Below, piece after piece: positions 34,690 through 43,564 of a DNA stretch of 49,990 nt. This DNA is from Prevotella sp. (GTDB lineage Bacteria; Bacteroidota; Bacteroidia; Bacteroidales; Bacteroidaceae). The notes under the pieces were generated by a model. It did not search any database, was not told the origin of the DNA, and was given only the letters and a program-made list of their open reading frames with translations. Every line of letters begins with the position of its first letter. Within the stretch, counting starts at the first letter, position 1. The DNA lies in assembly GCA_022781445.1 (NCBI GenBank), contig JALETQ010000010.1:1-49990 (forward strand), read 5' to 3'. The translations under genes and the position numbers were made by a program.

Positions 34690-34896
34690 TCATCGATCAC
34701 GTTGAGGGATCTTTGCCGGCAGGCCTGTACCCTTTCAGACTTTTACTCAGTCCGACCGCTGAACGGCCGACACCATCCGCCCGGACTGTCAGAGGCAGAA
34801 TACCTCATTCATCCATACCTTTCGCCATGAATCGCCCACCGGTTCATGGCGTTTTTCCTGTACTGTGGTTGGCATACGAGTTGGGACGAATCGTTA

Positions 34897-35092
34897 AACC
34901 CAAATTGATCATGAGAGCGTTTGTTTATACCTTTCCTGTCGTTCATGTCACTTTCCGGCCGGTTTCGTCTGCCGTCCGACATCTTGCCTGTCGTTTTGTC
35001 TTGCCGTAGCCCGCTACGCCTGCAACAAACCGACAAACCATCTGCCAACCATCAAAAGAAACCGACTCGGAATCTCATGACCGATTTGGGTT
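34897..35092 (-). repeat. Palindromic-ended dispersed repeat, long form (copy 5)
   Basis: A 196-bp element with arms AACCCAAATTGATCATGAGA (34897-34916) and, inverted, AACCCAAATCGGTCATGAGA (35073-35092). Read on the minus strand it aligns with the 106-bp copy at 4285-4390, except for about 90 extra bases in the middle that contain GCGGGCTACGGCAAGACAAA. It is the clearest long copy. Confidence 0.85.
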
Positions 35093-35346
35093 AAACCCGA
35101 AGAGAACATGAGAAGTCGAGGCGGTATTGTTCGCCCGTCATGCAAATCGAATGTCGGTTTGTCAAAGGCAGTGCGGATCGCTTGTGCAAGACAAACGACA
35201 CAGATATGATGCCCACAACGGACGAAAACGAACGGAAAGTATCGTGAATGGCATGAAAGCGGACAGCCTTCTGACGGCAGGGCGGGTTGGAGCAAGTCCT
35301 CTTTTCTGTCTCTTTGCGGAGCTTTTTTCATGAAGTTGAAACAACT

Positions 35347-35434
35347 GTTTTTCAAAACCTCCCCTTTTACCCTTCATTACCTGCCCTTTTACGCGGCGAA
35401 AGTTGCCCTTTTGAACCGTCGTTCTTGCCCTTTT
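35347..35434 (-). repeat. 22-bp tandem repeat array (locus C, four units)
   Basis: Here the G-rich strand is the minus strand. Units end at 35368, 35390, 35412 and 35434, an exact 22-base step, each ending CCCTTTT on the plus strand. The unit at 35347-35368 has GGGG in place of GGGC. It lies between two copies of the palindromic-ended repeat. Confidence 0.87.
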
Positions 35435-35500
35435 GACTAAACCCGAATTTACGTTATTCTTTTATCGGCTTATTTCCTGTTTTATTTTACACTGCTTTTT

Positions 35501-35535
35501 ATCCCCAATCGGTCATGGAGAGCCCGAGGCGGGTT
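35501..35535 (+). repeat. Fragment of the palindromic-ended repeat
   Basis: ATCCCCAATCGGTCATGGAG followed by AGCCCGAGGCGGGTTG matches the family left arm. No matching right end was found nearby, so it appears truncated. Confidence 0.5.
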
Positions 35536-35954
35536 GAACGGAAATTTACGCCGGGCACCGAATCTTCGGAGAGGGACAGGCATATCCGAATCGTCATTCC
35601 GCCTGTAAGTCCACACATTCGCCATAATGGTCTGCGAGAAAATTGCGCAACGACTTCTCCATAAGCCATCCTACGACACGAAGGACTTATCCGCCTGCAT
35701 CTTTTTTCGTGGTTTCCCAATATTCAAACATTGACTTAATTATCAACATATCAACGGAATATTACCCATAAAAGCTTTTTCGGTGGCTCGTTTCACATGA
35801 CCTGCCGCCTTGCAACAATTTCCGTTTGACTTTTCTTTAATTTCACAATCAAGATACAAAATACCCTTTCAAAAGTGTGACATATAGCTTAGTTAATAAA
35901 CATTAATGACGAAATTATTTTATAAATTTACTTTTACTACTCACAATAATTGCA

Positions 35955-35962
35955 TATATTTG
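35955..35962 (+). promoter_or_regulatory. -7 box of the susC operon
   Basis: TATATTTG matches TAnnTTTG. No good TTTG is found 19-21 bases upstream, which is common for promoters controlled by an activator or ECF sigma factor. It gives a leader of about 180 nt that is very AT-rich. Confidence 0.5.
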
Positions 35963-36135
35963 CGGTTACATATATTGATTCAACCCTCTGTAATACACGT
36001 ATAACAAAACATTTTCGAACTGCATGAACCAAGCAATACAATGAAAACTCTTTAAAATACGTTTTGATGTTTTCTTAAAGCATAACGATATACGAATATA
36101 AAAATTAAACATTACTCAATTATTAATTTAACAAA

Positions 36136-36156
36136 ATGGGAGAGAATTTATGGTAA
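36136..36156 (+). other. Six-codon minicistron overlapping the susC start
   Basis: ATG at 36136 opens a frame of six codons (MGENLW) that stops with TAA at 36154-36156, out of frame with and spanning the susC ATG at 36150. It is too short to be called a gene, but its translation would place a ribosome directly on the susC start. Confidence 0.3.
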
Positions 36157-39100
36157 AGAAACTTGCAATGATTGCTGCAGGCCTCCTTTTAAGCATGGGA
36201 TTGGCCTTGGCACAGACCAAAATCAGCGGTACCGTAGTATCTTCAGAAGATGGCGAACCGATTATCGGCGCGACTGTCTTGGTGATTGGTACAGGTGAAG
36301 GAGCGGCCACGGACATCGACGGCCGATTTGAATTGACATTGCCCGAGGGCAAAACAAAACTCCGCGTATCGTCTGTGGGCATGCTGACTCAAGAATTGAC
36401 AGCACGCCCGAACATGAAAATCACGTTACAGCCCGATGCCAAGATGCTCGATGAGGTCATGGTCGTGGCTTATGGTACATCAAAGAAAAGCTCGTTCACC
36501 GGTTCTGCTCAGGCAGTGAGTGGCGAAAAGCTCGAACTCCGCCCCATTACCAGTGTAACCAAAGGTCTCGAAGGTGAAGCCTCGGGTATCTTGGTAACAT
36601 CGGGTTCGGGACAGCCGGGCTCGGATCCCGCCATCCGTATCCGCGGCTTCGGTTCAATCAACGCATCATCGGCTCCGCTTTATGTGGTCGACGGTATTCC
36701 TTATGACGGTGCGCTCAGCTCCATCAACCCCGCCGATATCGAATCGATGACTTTGTTGAAAGACGCTTCTTCGGCCGCATTGTATGGTAACCGCGCCGCC
36801 AATGGTGTCGTGATCATCACCACCAAGAAAGGCAAGCTCGGCAAAGTGAATGTCAACTGGCGTTCGACCGTGGGCTGGTCCTCAAGAGCCTTGAAGAAAT
36901 ACGACAACGTGAACCAACAGGAATTCGTTCAGCTGGTTTACGAAGGACTCCGTAACGGTTACATCTATGACAACGGTCTCAGCTGGGCTGAAGCCGAAGC
37001 CAAAGCTCGCGTGAACCTCGGTAAGGAACTTGGTGGCGAACGTTACAATCCTTTCAAGAACTACACTTGGGATCAGATCATCGATCCTGCAACCGGCCAG
37101 ATCAGACCCGATGCACGCTCGGCATGGAACGAAAACTGGATGGATGCCGTTGAACGTGGCAGTGCCATGCGTCACGAACACCAGCTTTCGCTCAATGGCG
37201 GTAACGAGAAGAACACCTATATGATGAGTCTTGGTTACATGAACGAAGACGGAACGCTGAAGACAACACGCTTCCAACGCTACAATGCCCGTCTCAATCT
37301 GGAGAGTCAGGTTACCGATTGGTTCAAGACAAGCCTCAACACTTCGCTGGCGCATTCCATCTCCAACTTCTCGGATTATAAAGATACGTCTACCTCCAAT
37401 GTGTGGTACACCGCTCAGTTCATCAACCCGTTGTTCCCCGTTTACCTCAAAGACATGGACGGCAACAGTATCTATAAGGACGGACAAATCGAATATGACT
37501 GGGGTGAACAAGGACGTATCGGATCTTTGAATGACTTCAACTCGCTCGGCAGCTTGCTTCTCGACAAGGCCGAGACCAAACGCGACATTGCCGGTTTGCG
37601 TGCCAGCGTTCAGTTTGGCAGCGACAACGAAAGCTTCGGCGTGTTCAAAGGCTTGAAATTTGCGATGAATTTCGGTCTCGACTACGACAATGCCAATTAC
37701 ATGTCCTACATGAACAACAAGCACGGCAACCAGGCAAAAGCCGGCGGACGTCTGGAAAAACGCAACGCCCGAACCCAAAGTTACACCTTCAACCAGTTGC
37801 TTACCTACAACCGTTCGTTTGATGCCCACAACCTCGACGTACTGTTCGGACATGAATACTATGACTTCATGTATAACTATCTGGGCGCAGCTAAGAACAA
37901 TCTTGTGGAAGGCATCCTCGAACTCCGTCCCGGTACGACAGCCGTGTTGACCGACTCTTACTCGGATCGCTATCGCATCGACTCTTGGCTCGGTCGTCTG
38001 AACTACAACTACAACGATACCTATTATCTGTCGGCAAGCATCCGTACCGACAAGTCTTCACGCTTCCACAGGGATTACCGCAAAGGCACCTTCTGGTCAC
38101 TGGGTGCCAACTGGCGCATCACCAACGAAAAGTTCATGAAAGACATCAAATGGATCGACAACATGAACTACAAGATCAGCTACGGTGAACAAGGTAATGA
38201 CAACATCCTCGATGCCGACGGTTATTCGGTGTACTATCTCTGGCAGAGTCTTTACGATTTGAATTTCGCAAATGCCAACGGTGTGGGCGGTTTGTTGAGT
38301 ACGCTCGAGAACAAGGATATTTCATGGGAAAAGAACGGCAACTTCAACACCGGTATCGATGCCTCTCTTTTCAACCGTCGTCTGAAGTTCAACATCGAAT
38401 ACTACTACAAGACCACTCGCGACATGTTGCTCTCAGTACCTATGGCAAGCTCGCTGGGCTTTGACTCTTACCTTGCCAACAGAGGTAACATGAGAAACAC
38501 CGGTTTCGAAATGGAAATCAGCGGAACCCCCATTCAGACCAACGACTTCACATGGAGAATCAACTGGATGGGATCGACCATTCATAACAAGGTAACCAAG
38601 CTCACCGCCGAAACCCCGAAGATCATCCGCGGTAACTTCATCACACGCGAAGGTGCAGAAATCAACACCTTCTATATGCCGAAGTCGGCCGGTGTTGACC
38701 CGACAACGGGTAAACAACTCTACTGGGCTTACGAAAAAGATGACAACGGAAACATCACCAAAGAATATGTCACCGATGACGGCAGCCTGGCAAACAACAG
38801 CCGCTATGAACTCGGAAGCCGCATTCCCGACCTCTATGGCAGCATCGGAACGTCGCTCTCTTACAAAGGTTTCGACCTCAGCATACTCACCACCTATTCG
38901 ATTGGCGGCAAGATTTACGACGGGTTGTATGCTTCTTCGATGGGACTCTCTTACCTGAGCTCTACATGGAACCGCAATATTCTGCGCCGCTGGCAAAAGC
39001 CGGGTGACATCACCGATGTGCCTGCCGTGACCATCGGCAACATGGATTATGCAACCGACCGTTACCTCATCGATGCTTCTTATTTTGCCATCAAGAACAT

Positions 39101-39299
39101 CACGTTGTCTTACAACCTTCCCGCAAGCATCCTTGCCAAGGCAAGACTGAACCATGTGCGTGTATTCTGTTCGTTCGACAATGTTGCACTCTTCAGCCAT
39201 CTCGATGGTATGGATCCGCAATACAACTTCTCCGGAGGTACAAACTATTCTTACTCTCCCAACAAGACTCTCCAATTCGGTCTTGAAGTGAATTTCTAA
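36150..39299 (+). CDS. SusC/RagA family TonB-dependent outer-membrane transporter
   Basis: The 1049-residue protein has a signal peptide (about 1-21), a carboxypeptidase-regulatory-like beta-sandwich (about 23-100, KISGTVVSSEDGEPIIGATV), a plug domain (about 110-235, with EVMVVAYGTSKKSSFTG and APLYVVDGIPYDG) and a C-terminal 22-strand barrel ending in Phe (LQFGLEVNF). It imports a ligand captured by the SusD-like lipoprotein, using TonB energy. There are no glycoside hydrolases, sulfatases, peptidases, or sensor/sigma genes in the neighbourhood, so the substrate (glycan, peptide or other) cannot be read from context. SusD follows after 28 bases. Confidence 0.95.
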   Translation: MVKKLAMIAAGLLLSMGLALAQTKISGTVVSSEDGEPIIGATVLVIGTGEGAATDIDGRFELTLPEGKTKLRVSSVGMLTQELTARPNMKITLQPDAKMLDEVMVVAYGTSKKSSFTGSAQAVSGEKLELRPITSVTKGLEGEASGILVTSGSGQPGSDPAIRIRGFGSINASSAPLYVVDGIPYDGALSSINPADIESMTLLKDASSAALYGNRAANGVVIITTKKGKLGKVNVNWRSTVGWSSRALKKYDNVNQQEFVQLVYEGLRNGYIYDNGLSWAEAEAKARVNLGKELGGERYNPFKNYTWDQIIDPATGQIRPDARSAWNENWMDAVERGSAMRHEHQLSLNGGNEKNTYMMSLGYMNEDGTLKTTRFQRYNARLNLESQVTDWFKTSLNTSLAHSISNFSDYKDTSTSNVWYTAQFINPLFPVYLKDMDGNSIYKDGQIEYDWGEQGRIGSLNDFNSLGSLLLDKAETKRDIAGLRASVQFGSDNESFGVFKGLKFAMNFGLDYDNANYMSYMNNKHGNQAKAGGRLEKRNARTQSYTFNQLLTYNRSFDAHNLDVLFGHEYYDFMYNYLGAAKNNLVEGILELRPGTTAVLTDSYSDRYRIDSWLGRLNYNYNDTYYLSASIRTDKSSRFHRDYRKGTFWSLGANWRITNEKFMKDIKWIDNMNYKISYGEQGNDNILDADGYSVYYLWQSLYDLNFANANGVGGLLSTLENKDISWEKNGNFNTGIDASLFNRRLKFNIEYYYKTTRDMLLSVPMASSLGFDSYLANRGNMRNTGFEMEISGTPIQTNDFTWRINWMGSTIHNKVTKLTAETPKIIRGNFITREGAEINTFYMPKSAGVDPTTGKQLYWAYEKDDNGNITKEYVTDDGSLANNSRYELGSRIPDLYGSIGTSLSYKGFDLSILTTYSIGGKIYDGLYASSMGLSYLSSTWNRNILRRWQKPGDITDVPAVTIGNMDYATDRYLIDASYFAIKNITLSYNLPASILAKARLNHVRVFCSFDNVALFSHLDGMDPQYNFSGGTNYSYSPNKTLQFGLEVNF

Positions 39300-39327
39300 T
39301 CTAATTATGCAAGAAAGGAATAAATGT

Positions 39328-40860
39328 ATGAACAAGATATTTAAAATAGCATTTTGTGGTTTGATTGGTGCCGGTATGCTGTCTGCCTGCAGCGACGACA
39401 AGCTCGACGTCAATCCCACCACCTCCGTTTCGGGAAACACACTGATGTCGAATCCCACGGCAGCACTCGTTCCGTTGAACGGTATCTATCGTTCGATGTA
39501 TACTGCCGGATGGACTACGACGGACAACACCCACCAATGTTTCGGCATTTCGGCCTATAACCTGATGGCCGAAGTGATGGGCGACGACATGATCATGGGC
39601 GATATGGGTTCGGGCTGGTTCTGGTTTGATGCCATATATAACGTAAAGGCACGCTTTACCTTGAAGTCCTGGCGTTCTTATGACTTGTGGAAAGCGTACA
39701 CCACTTGGGTTTCAAATGCCAATGCCGTCATCAACGGTGAAACAACCATGCAAGGTCCCAAGAAAGAAGTCGATTATGTCATCGGTCAGGCTTATGCCAT
39801 CCGTGCCTACTCATATTTCATGATGGCGCAGACGTTTTCTCGCACTTACGCCGGTCATGAAAACGAACCTTGTGTGCCCGTCTATACCAAGATTACCCAA
39901 GCCGGCGACAAGGGAGCTCCCCGTTCAACGGTGGCTCAGGTTTACGAGCTGGTGAATGCCGACATCGACAAAGCCGTCAGTTTGCTCGAAGGAACCGTGC
40001 AGACCCACAAGTCGCACATTGGATATGCCGTTGCGCTGGGTTTGAAGGCTCGTATTGCTCTGGTACAGGAAAACTGGCAGGCAGCCAAAGATGCCGCCCA
40101 TGCGGCCATCGCTGCAAGCGACGGAAGCATCCTTCCCGTGAAAGATTTCATCGGTTTGAATGATGTTTCCAAATCCAATGTGATGTGGGGTGCCGAAATC
40201 ATCATGGACCAGCGCGGTCAATACGCTTCGTTATATGCACACATGGATACCGTTCTCGGTTATGGTAAGACGGCTCCGAAGCTGATCTCCCGCACGCTCT
40301 ACAACAAGATGTCGGCCACTGATGCCCGTCGTGCATGGTGGAATGAAAAATCCCCTCTCAGCAGTACAGGTGTTCACCAGTGCAAAATGACGTTCAAGGA
40401 TCCTCAGTCATGGCTGGGTGACTATGTGTGGATGCGCGTGGAGGAAATGTATCTCATCGCTGCCGAGGCCGAATGTCGCTTGGGTGACGAGGCTTCGGCC
40501 AAGGCCGACCTCATGGCACTCATGTCGCAACGTGACCCGAACTATAACCTTGATGGCAAAACCGGTACCGCTCTTGGCAAACTCACCAACGAATTCACCG
40601 GTTCGCTTCTCGAAGAAATCATTACACAACGTCGTCTTGAACTCTGGGGTGAAGCCGGCCGTATCTACGACATCCGTCGTCTCAAGCAAGGATTCCGTCG
40701 CGTTACAGCAGATGGATGGAATGACAAGGCTCTCTTGTCCACCCGTCCTACCGACAATCCCGAAAGCTATATGTGGGTTCTGACAATTCCTCAAAGTGAA
40801 TTTGACGGAAATGAAAGTCTTGACCAGACGAAAGACCAGAATCCGGTAGGCGATTTATAA
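39328..40860 (+). CDS. SusD/RagB family nutrient-binding lipoprotein
   Basis: The 510-residue surface lipoprotein caps the SusC barrel. Its lipobox is LSAC with Cys21. The N-terminal SusD-like region and the C-terminal RagB/SusD region (ending around IITQRRLELWGEAGRIYDIRRLKQG) are clear. ATG 39307 is in frame seven codons earlier, but ATG 39328 (MNKIFKI) gives a better signal peptide. It is cotranscribed with the susC homologue and followed by a small lipoprotein gene after 19 bases. Confidence 0.94.
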   Translation: MNKIFKIAFCGLIGAGMLSACSDDKLDVNPTTSVSGNTLMSNPTAALVPLNGIYRSMYTAGWTTTDNTHQCFGISAYNLMAEVMGDDMIMGDMGSGWFWFDAIYNVKARFTLKSWRSYDLWKAYTTWVSNANAVINGETTMQGPKKEVDYVIGQAYAIRAYSYFMMAQTFSRTYAGHENEPCVPVYTKITQAGDKGAPRSTVAQVYELVNADIDKAVSLLEGTVQTHKSHIGYAVALGLKARIALVQENWQAAKDAAHAAIAASDGSILPVKDFIGLNDVSKSNVMWGAEIIMDQRGQYASLYAHMDTVLGYGKTAPKLISRTLYNKMSATDARRAWWNEKSPLSSTGVHQCKMTFKDPQSWLGDYVWMRVEEMYLIAAEAECRLGDEASAKADLMALMSQRDPNYNLDGKTGTALGKLTNEFTGSLLEEIITQRRLELWGEAGRIYDIRRLKQGFRRVTADGWNDKALLSTRPTDNPESYMWVLTIPQSEFDGNESLDQTKDQNPVGDL

Positions 40861-40879
40861 ATCTCAAAATAATAGCATT

Positions 40880-41701
40880 ATGAAGATGAAATTCGGAAAA
40901 TTGATTTTTGGGGCAGCATTCCTTCTTTTGGGAGTCTTCACTTCATGTGATAAAGATAATGAAGGCACGCTCTATCAGCCCACCAATACAAACGTAACTT
41001 TGGAGAAAGATAACTTCGGTGTCATCCCATCGACCGAAACATCCAAGGACATTGCCATCCGCGTTTATCGCGCTCAGACGGCAGGCGAATTGACCGTTGG
41101 TTATACCATGACCACACCAACTGAAGGTATTTTTACCGATCTCGGCAATGGCCGGGTGACCTTCGAGAACGGCAGTGGCGTGGCAGTCATCAACATCAAG
41201 GCCGAGAATATGGTTCCCGGCAACAAGTACGATCTCAAAATCGAACTTGACGATGCTGCCAAAGCAACTCTCGATACCATAACCAATCGCGCCAATTATA
41301 CGGCCGACCTGTCGGTATTCTGCGAATATGTTTGGGAAGCCCTTGACGGTAAAGCCGTTTACAACTCTCCCGTTGCTTTCGAAGCTTCGTGGGAAGTAGA
41401 TGTAATGAGAGCAAAAGGAACCGACATCTACAAGATAGTTGGCTTGTACGAAGAGACTTATGACGTTATCTTCTCCATCGATGCAGACAACAATGTCATC
41501 GTTGAAGAGCAACCGGCATGGACTTACGAAGACGGCGGCACCAAATATGCCGTAAACATTGTTGGTAATGCGAACGGTGATCAATCGGGCAATGCCGGTA
41601 AATATGATCCGGCTACGAAGAAAGTCCAGCTGACACTGTTCCACTTCATCCCCAAAGTGGGTGACTTCGGTACATTTGCAGATGAGTTAACCTTGCCTTG
41701 A
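40880..41701 (+). CDS. SusE/SusF-position surface lipoprotein of unknown family
   Basis: The 273-residue lipoprotein has lipobox FTSC (Cys23). Residues about 35-140 look like an Ig/Calx-beta-type sandwich, as in DUF4843-like proteins; the C-terminal half is rich in aromatic and acidic residues (YDVIFSIDADNNVIVEEQPAW). Proteins at this position in SusCD operons usually sit on the surface and bind the imported ligand. The family could not be named with certainty. It ends in a perfect intrinsic terminator, closing the operon. Confidence 0.8.
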   Translation: MKMKFGKLIFGAAFLLLGVFTSCDKDNEGTLYQPTNTNVTLEKDNFGVIPSTETSKDIAIRVYRAQTAGELTVGYTMTTPTEGIFTDLGNGRVTFENGSGVAVINIKAENMVPGNKYDLKIELDDAAKATLDTITNRANYTADLSVFCEYVWEALDGKAVYNSPVAFEASWEVDVMRAKGTDIYKIVGLYEETYDVIFSIDADNNVIVEEQPAWTYEDGGTKYAVNIVGNANGDQSGNAGKYDPATKKVQLTLFHFIPKVGDFGTFADELTLP

Positions 41702-41723
41702 CAGGCAATTCCATTTACAAGCG

Positions 41724-41755
41724 AAGGAGCGGCACGATGCCGCTCCTTTTTTTGA
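41724..41755 (+). terminator. Rho-independent terminator of the susCD operon
   Basis: A 10-bp GC-rich stem (41724-41733 against 41739-41748) with loop ACGAT is followed by a run of seven or more T. This is the strongest intrinsic terminator in the window. Confidence 0.92.
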
Positions 41756-41900
41756 AACCTGACATTGAGGACAGTTCTTTTGGTACAAAGACAGGTACGA
41801 TTGGTGGACGGTCGGTCATGCCGGCATCGGTTTGAAGCGCATTCGAACGGTGTTCACGAGGTTTTTTCTCACCAATAGCTGAAAATATCGGGTGACAATA

Positions 41901-41931
41901 TTGGATGTTTCATCAGATGTTCGTATATTTG
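41901..41931 (+). promoter_or_regulatory. Promoter for the arsF-arsG-trx cluster
   Basis: TTG at 41901-41903 and TATATTTG at 41924-41931 are 20 bases apart. The first gene begins about 400 bases later, and a 198-bp dispersed repeat (41988-42185) lies within the intervening leader. Confidence 0.65.
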
Positions 41932-41987
41932 CGAATTAAAATCAAGGGCATTTCCCGGCAGTCTGTAGCTGCTTGATATCATTTTTC

Positions 41988-42185
41988 GACCCGCATCGGT
42001 CATGCGATTCCGGGTCGGTGACGCTTGATTGTCGGACAGACAGGTCGCCGGATTGATACAGGTGTGGCGGGTTACGGCAAAACAAACCGATATCCCGGAT
42101 ACCGGAAAGCGGACGAAATCGGACGGAAAGTGCCATGAATGGCATAAGATGTTGTACCAAACGGTCTGATGACCGATAGGGATTC
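41988..42185 (+). repeat. Palindromic-ended dispersed repeat, long form (copy 6)
   Basis: Left arm GACCCGCATCGGTCATGCGA and right arm TCTGATGACCGATAGGGATTC form inverted ends. The interior contains GCGGGTTACGGCAAAACAAA and GGACGGAAAGTGCCATGAA, as in the 35-kb copy. It lies between the promoter at 41901-41931 and the arsF-like gene. Confidence 0.78.
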
Positions 42186-42329
42186 AATGACAAGAACAAT
42201 GTCTTTTCGGCAATGAGCCACCCTTCCCTTGCCGTCAATACCGCCCGTCTCCCCAACAACTTCGTGCTTCGGTGCTATTATAATTGGGAGCATTGTACCA
42301 TGATCATGTATGAATCAACGAATGAAAAT

Positions 42330-42737
42330 ATGAAACGTATCTTGTCAATGACATTTTTTTGCCTGTTTGCCATGATGCTTCAGGCGCAGCCCTCTCCCAC
42401 GGGTAATTATGTGGAGGTGTTGTATTTCCACGGCAGACAGCGTTGTTTGTCATGCATGGCGATGGAGAAATACGCCCGGGAGGTCGTCGATCAGGATTTT
42501 GCCGTGCAGAAAAAGCTGGGCAAAGTGCGCTTCCGCGAGATCGACATCACCACCGGCAAGGGCAAGCAACTTGCACGTTCCTACCGTGTCACATGGTCAT
42601 CACTCTATGTCACGGGTGTGAAGAACGGCAAGGAAACGCGCCGTGACATGACCCGTTTCGGCTTTTCCACCGCCCGCAAGAAGACTCCCGAGTTCAAGAA
42701 AGGGCTCAAGGCAGCCATCATCCGCTTACTTCAATAA
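42330..42737 (+). CDS. arsF: ArsF family thioredoxin-like exported protein
   Basis: The 135-residue protein has a signal peptide (about 1-19, ending LQAQ) and a thioredoxin-like fold with a CLSC redox motif (Cys39, Cys42). It resembles the ArsF family of Bacteroides ars operons, where ArsE, ArsF and ArsG were proposed to reduce and export nitro- and aminobenzene-arsenicals. Other in-frame starts lie upstream (42213, 42303), but ATG 42330 gives the signal peptide. The ArsG-like membrane gene follows after nine bases and a thioredoxin-like gene after that. ArsR, ArsA, ArsB and ArsC are absent. Confidence 0.7.
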   Translation: MKRILSMTFFCLFAMMLQAQPSPTGNYVEVLYFHGRQRCLSCMAMEKYAREVVDQDFAVQKKLGKVRFREIDITTGKGKQLARSYRVTWSSLYVTGVKNGKETRRDMTRFGFSTARKKTPEFKKGLKAAIIRLLQ

Positions 42738-42746
42738 CATTTTTCC

Positions 42747-43457
42747 GTGGAAAATTTTCTCCAATCACTCCTCGACAGCAGTGACATCCCCGTGCTGACC
42801 GCTTTCCTTTTGGGCATCATCAACGCCTTCAGTCCGTGTCCGCTCGCCACCAATATCACTGCCGTGGGTTACATCAGCAAGGACATCGAGAAGAGGAACA
42901 TGATGTTCCTCAACGGCCTGCTCTACACTTTGGGGCGCATATTGGCTTATGCCATTCTGGGCGCGATCCTCATTTACCTGTTGCGTCGCGGCGTCGACAC
43001 CTTCGATATCCAAAGCGAAATCAGCCGATGGGGCGAAATAGTGCTTGCACCGGCCTTGATATTGATAGGGCTTTTCATGCTTTTCGGCAACAGAATCAAC
43101 CTGCCCCATTTCGGGTTTTCGCCCTCCGAGAAGGTCGAACGGCTTGGCGGTTCATGGGGGAGCCTGATGCTCGGCGTGCTTTTTGCCCTCGCTTTCTGTC
43201 CCACGAGCGGCCTTTTCTACTTCGGTATGCTCATACCCATGTCGGCAAGTGCTGCCGGAGGCTATTTCCTGCCCGTTGTCTATGCCGTCGCCACGGGACT
43301 TCCCGTCGTCGCCGTGGCGTGGGTGCTGACCTACAGCGTTTCGAGTATCGGCAGTTTCTACCGCAAGCTCAATGTCTTTCAGAAGTGGTTCAACCGCGCC
43401 GTGGCAGTTCTCTTCATCGTGGTTGGCATCCACGAACTGGTACATTTATACATCTGA
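42747..43457 (+). CDS. arsG: ArsG/CcdA-like membrane transporter
   Basis: The 236-residue inner-membrane protein has six hydrophobic segments and belongs to the DsbD/CcdA (LysE-like) superfamily. The hallmark Cys-Pro pairs are SPCPLATN (Cys31) and AFCPTSG (Cys151). CcdA proteins move electrons across the membrane; the ArsG group is linked to export of aromatic arsenicals. The start is a GTG at 42747, nine bases after the upstream stop, so the pair is tightly coupled. Either a thiol electron carrier for the neighbouring CLSC and CAKC proteins or an efflux permease would fit. Confidence 0.75.
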   Translation: MENFLQSLLDSSDIPVLTAFLLGIINAFSPCPLATNITAVGYISKDIEKRNMMFLNGLLYTLGRILAYAILGAILIYLLRRGVDTFDIQSEISRWGEIVLAPALILIGLFMLFGNRINLPHFGFSPSEKVERLGGSWGSLMLGVLFALAFCPTSGLFYFGMLIPMSASAAGGYFLPVVYAVATGLPVVAVAWVLTYSVSSIGSFYRKLNVFQKWFNRAVAVLFIVVGIHELVHLYI

Positions 43458-43564
43458 CCCTCTCGTTGCACTCCGCCAATGCCGGCATGGTTGTTCTCTC
43501 ACACTAAGTCTTGCCAACCATAGGGCGTCAATATTTCAACATTCCACATCAACCAACCAATATT

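Larger units (their letters stand above)
34690..36149. other. 1.46-kb gene-free region rich in repeats
   Basis: This is the longest stretch without a gene. It holds a long palindromic-ended repeat (34897-35092), a 22-bp array (35347-35434), a repeat fragment (35501-35535), and an AT-rich leader with a -7 box for the susC operon. Short open frames in it coincide with the repeats and look spurious. Confidence 0.7.

Noticed and set aside
34897..35092. Palindromic-ended repeat considered as an invertible promoter
   Set aside because: The arms match copies scattered over many loci, no invertase gene is present, and no promoter lies between the arms.
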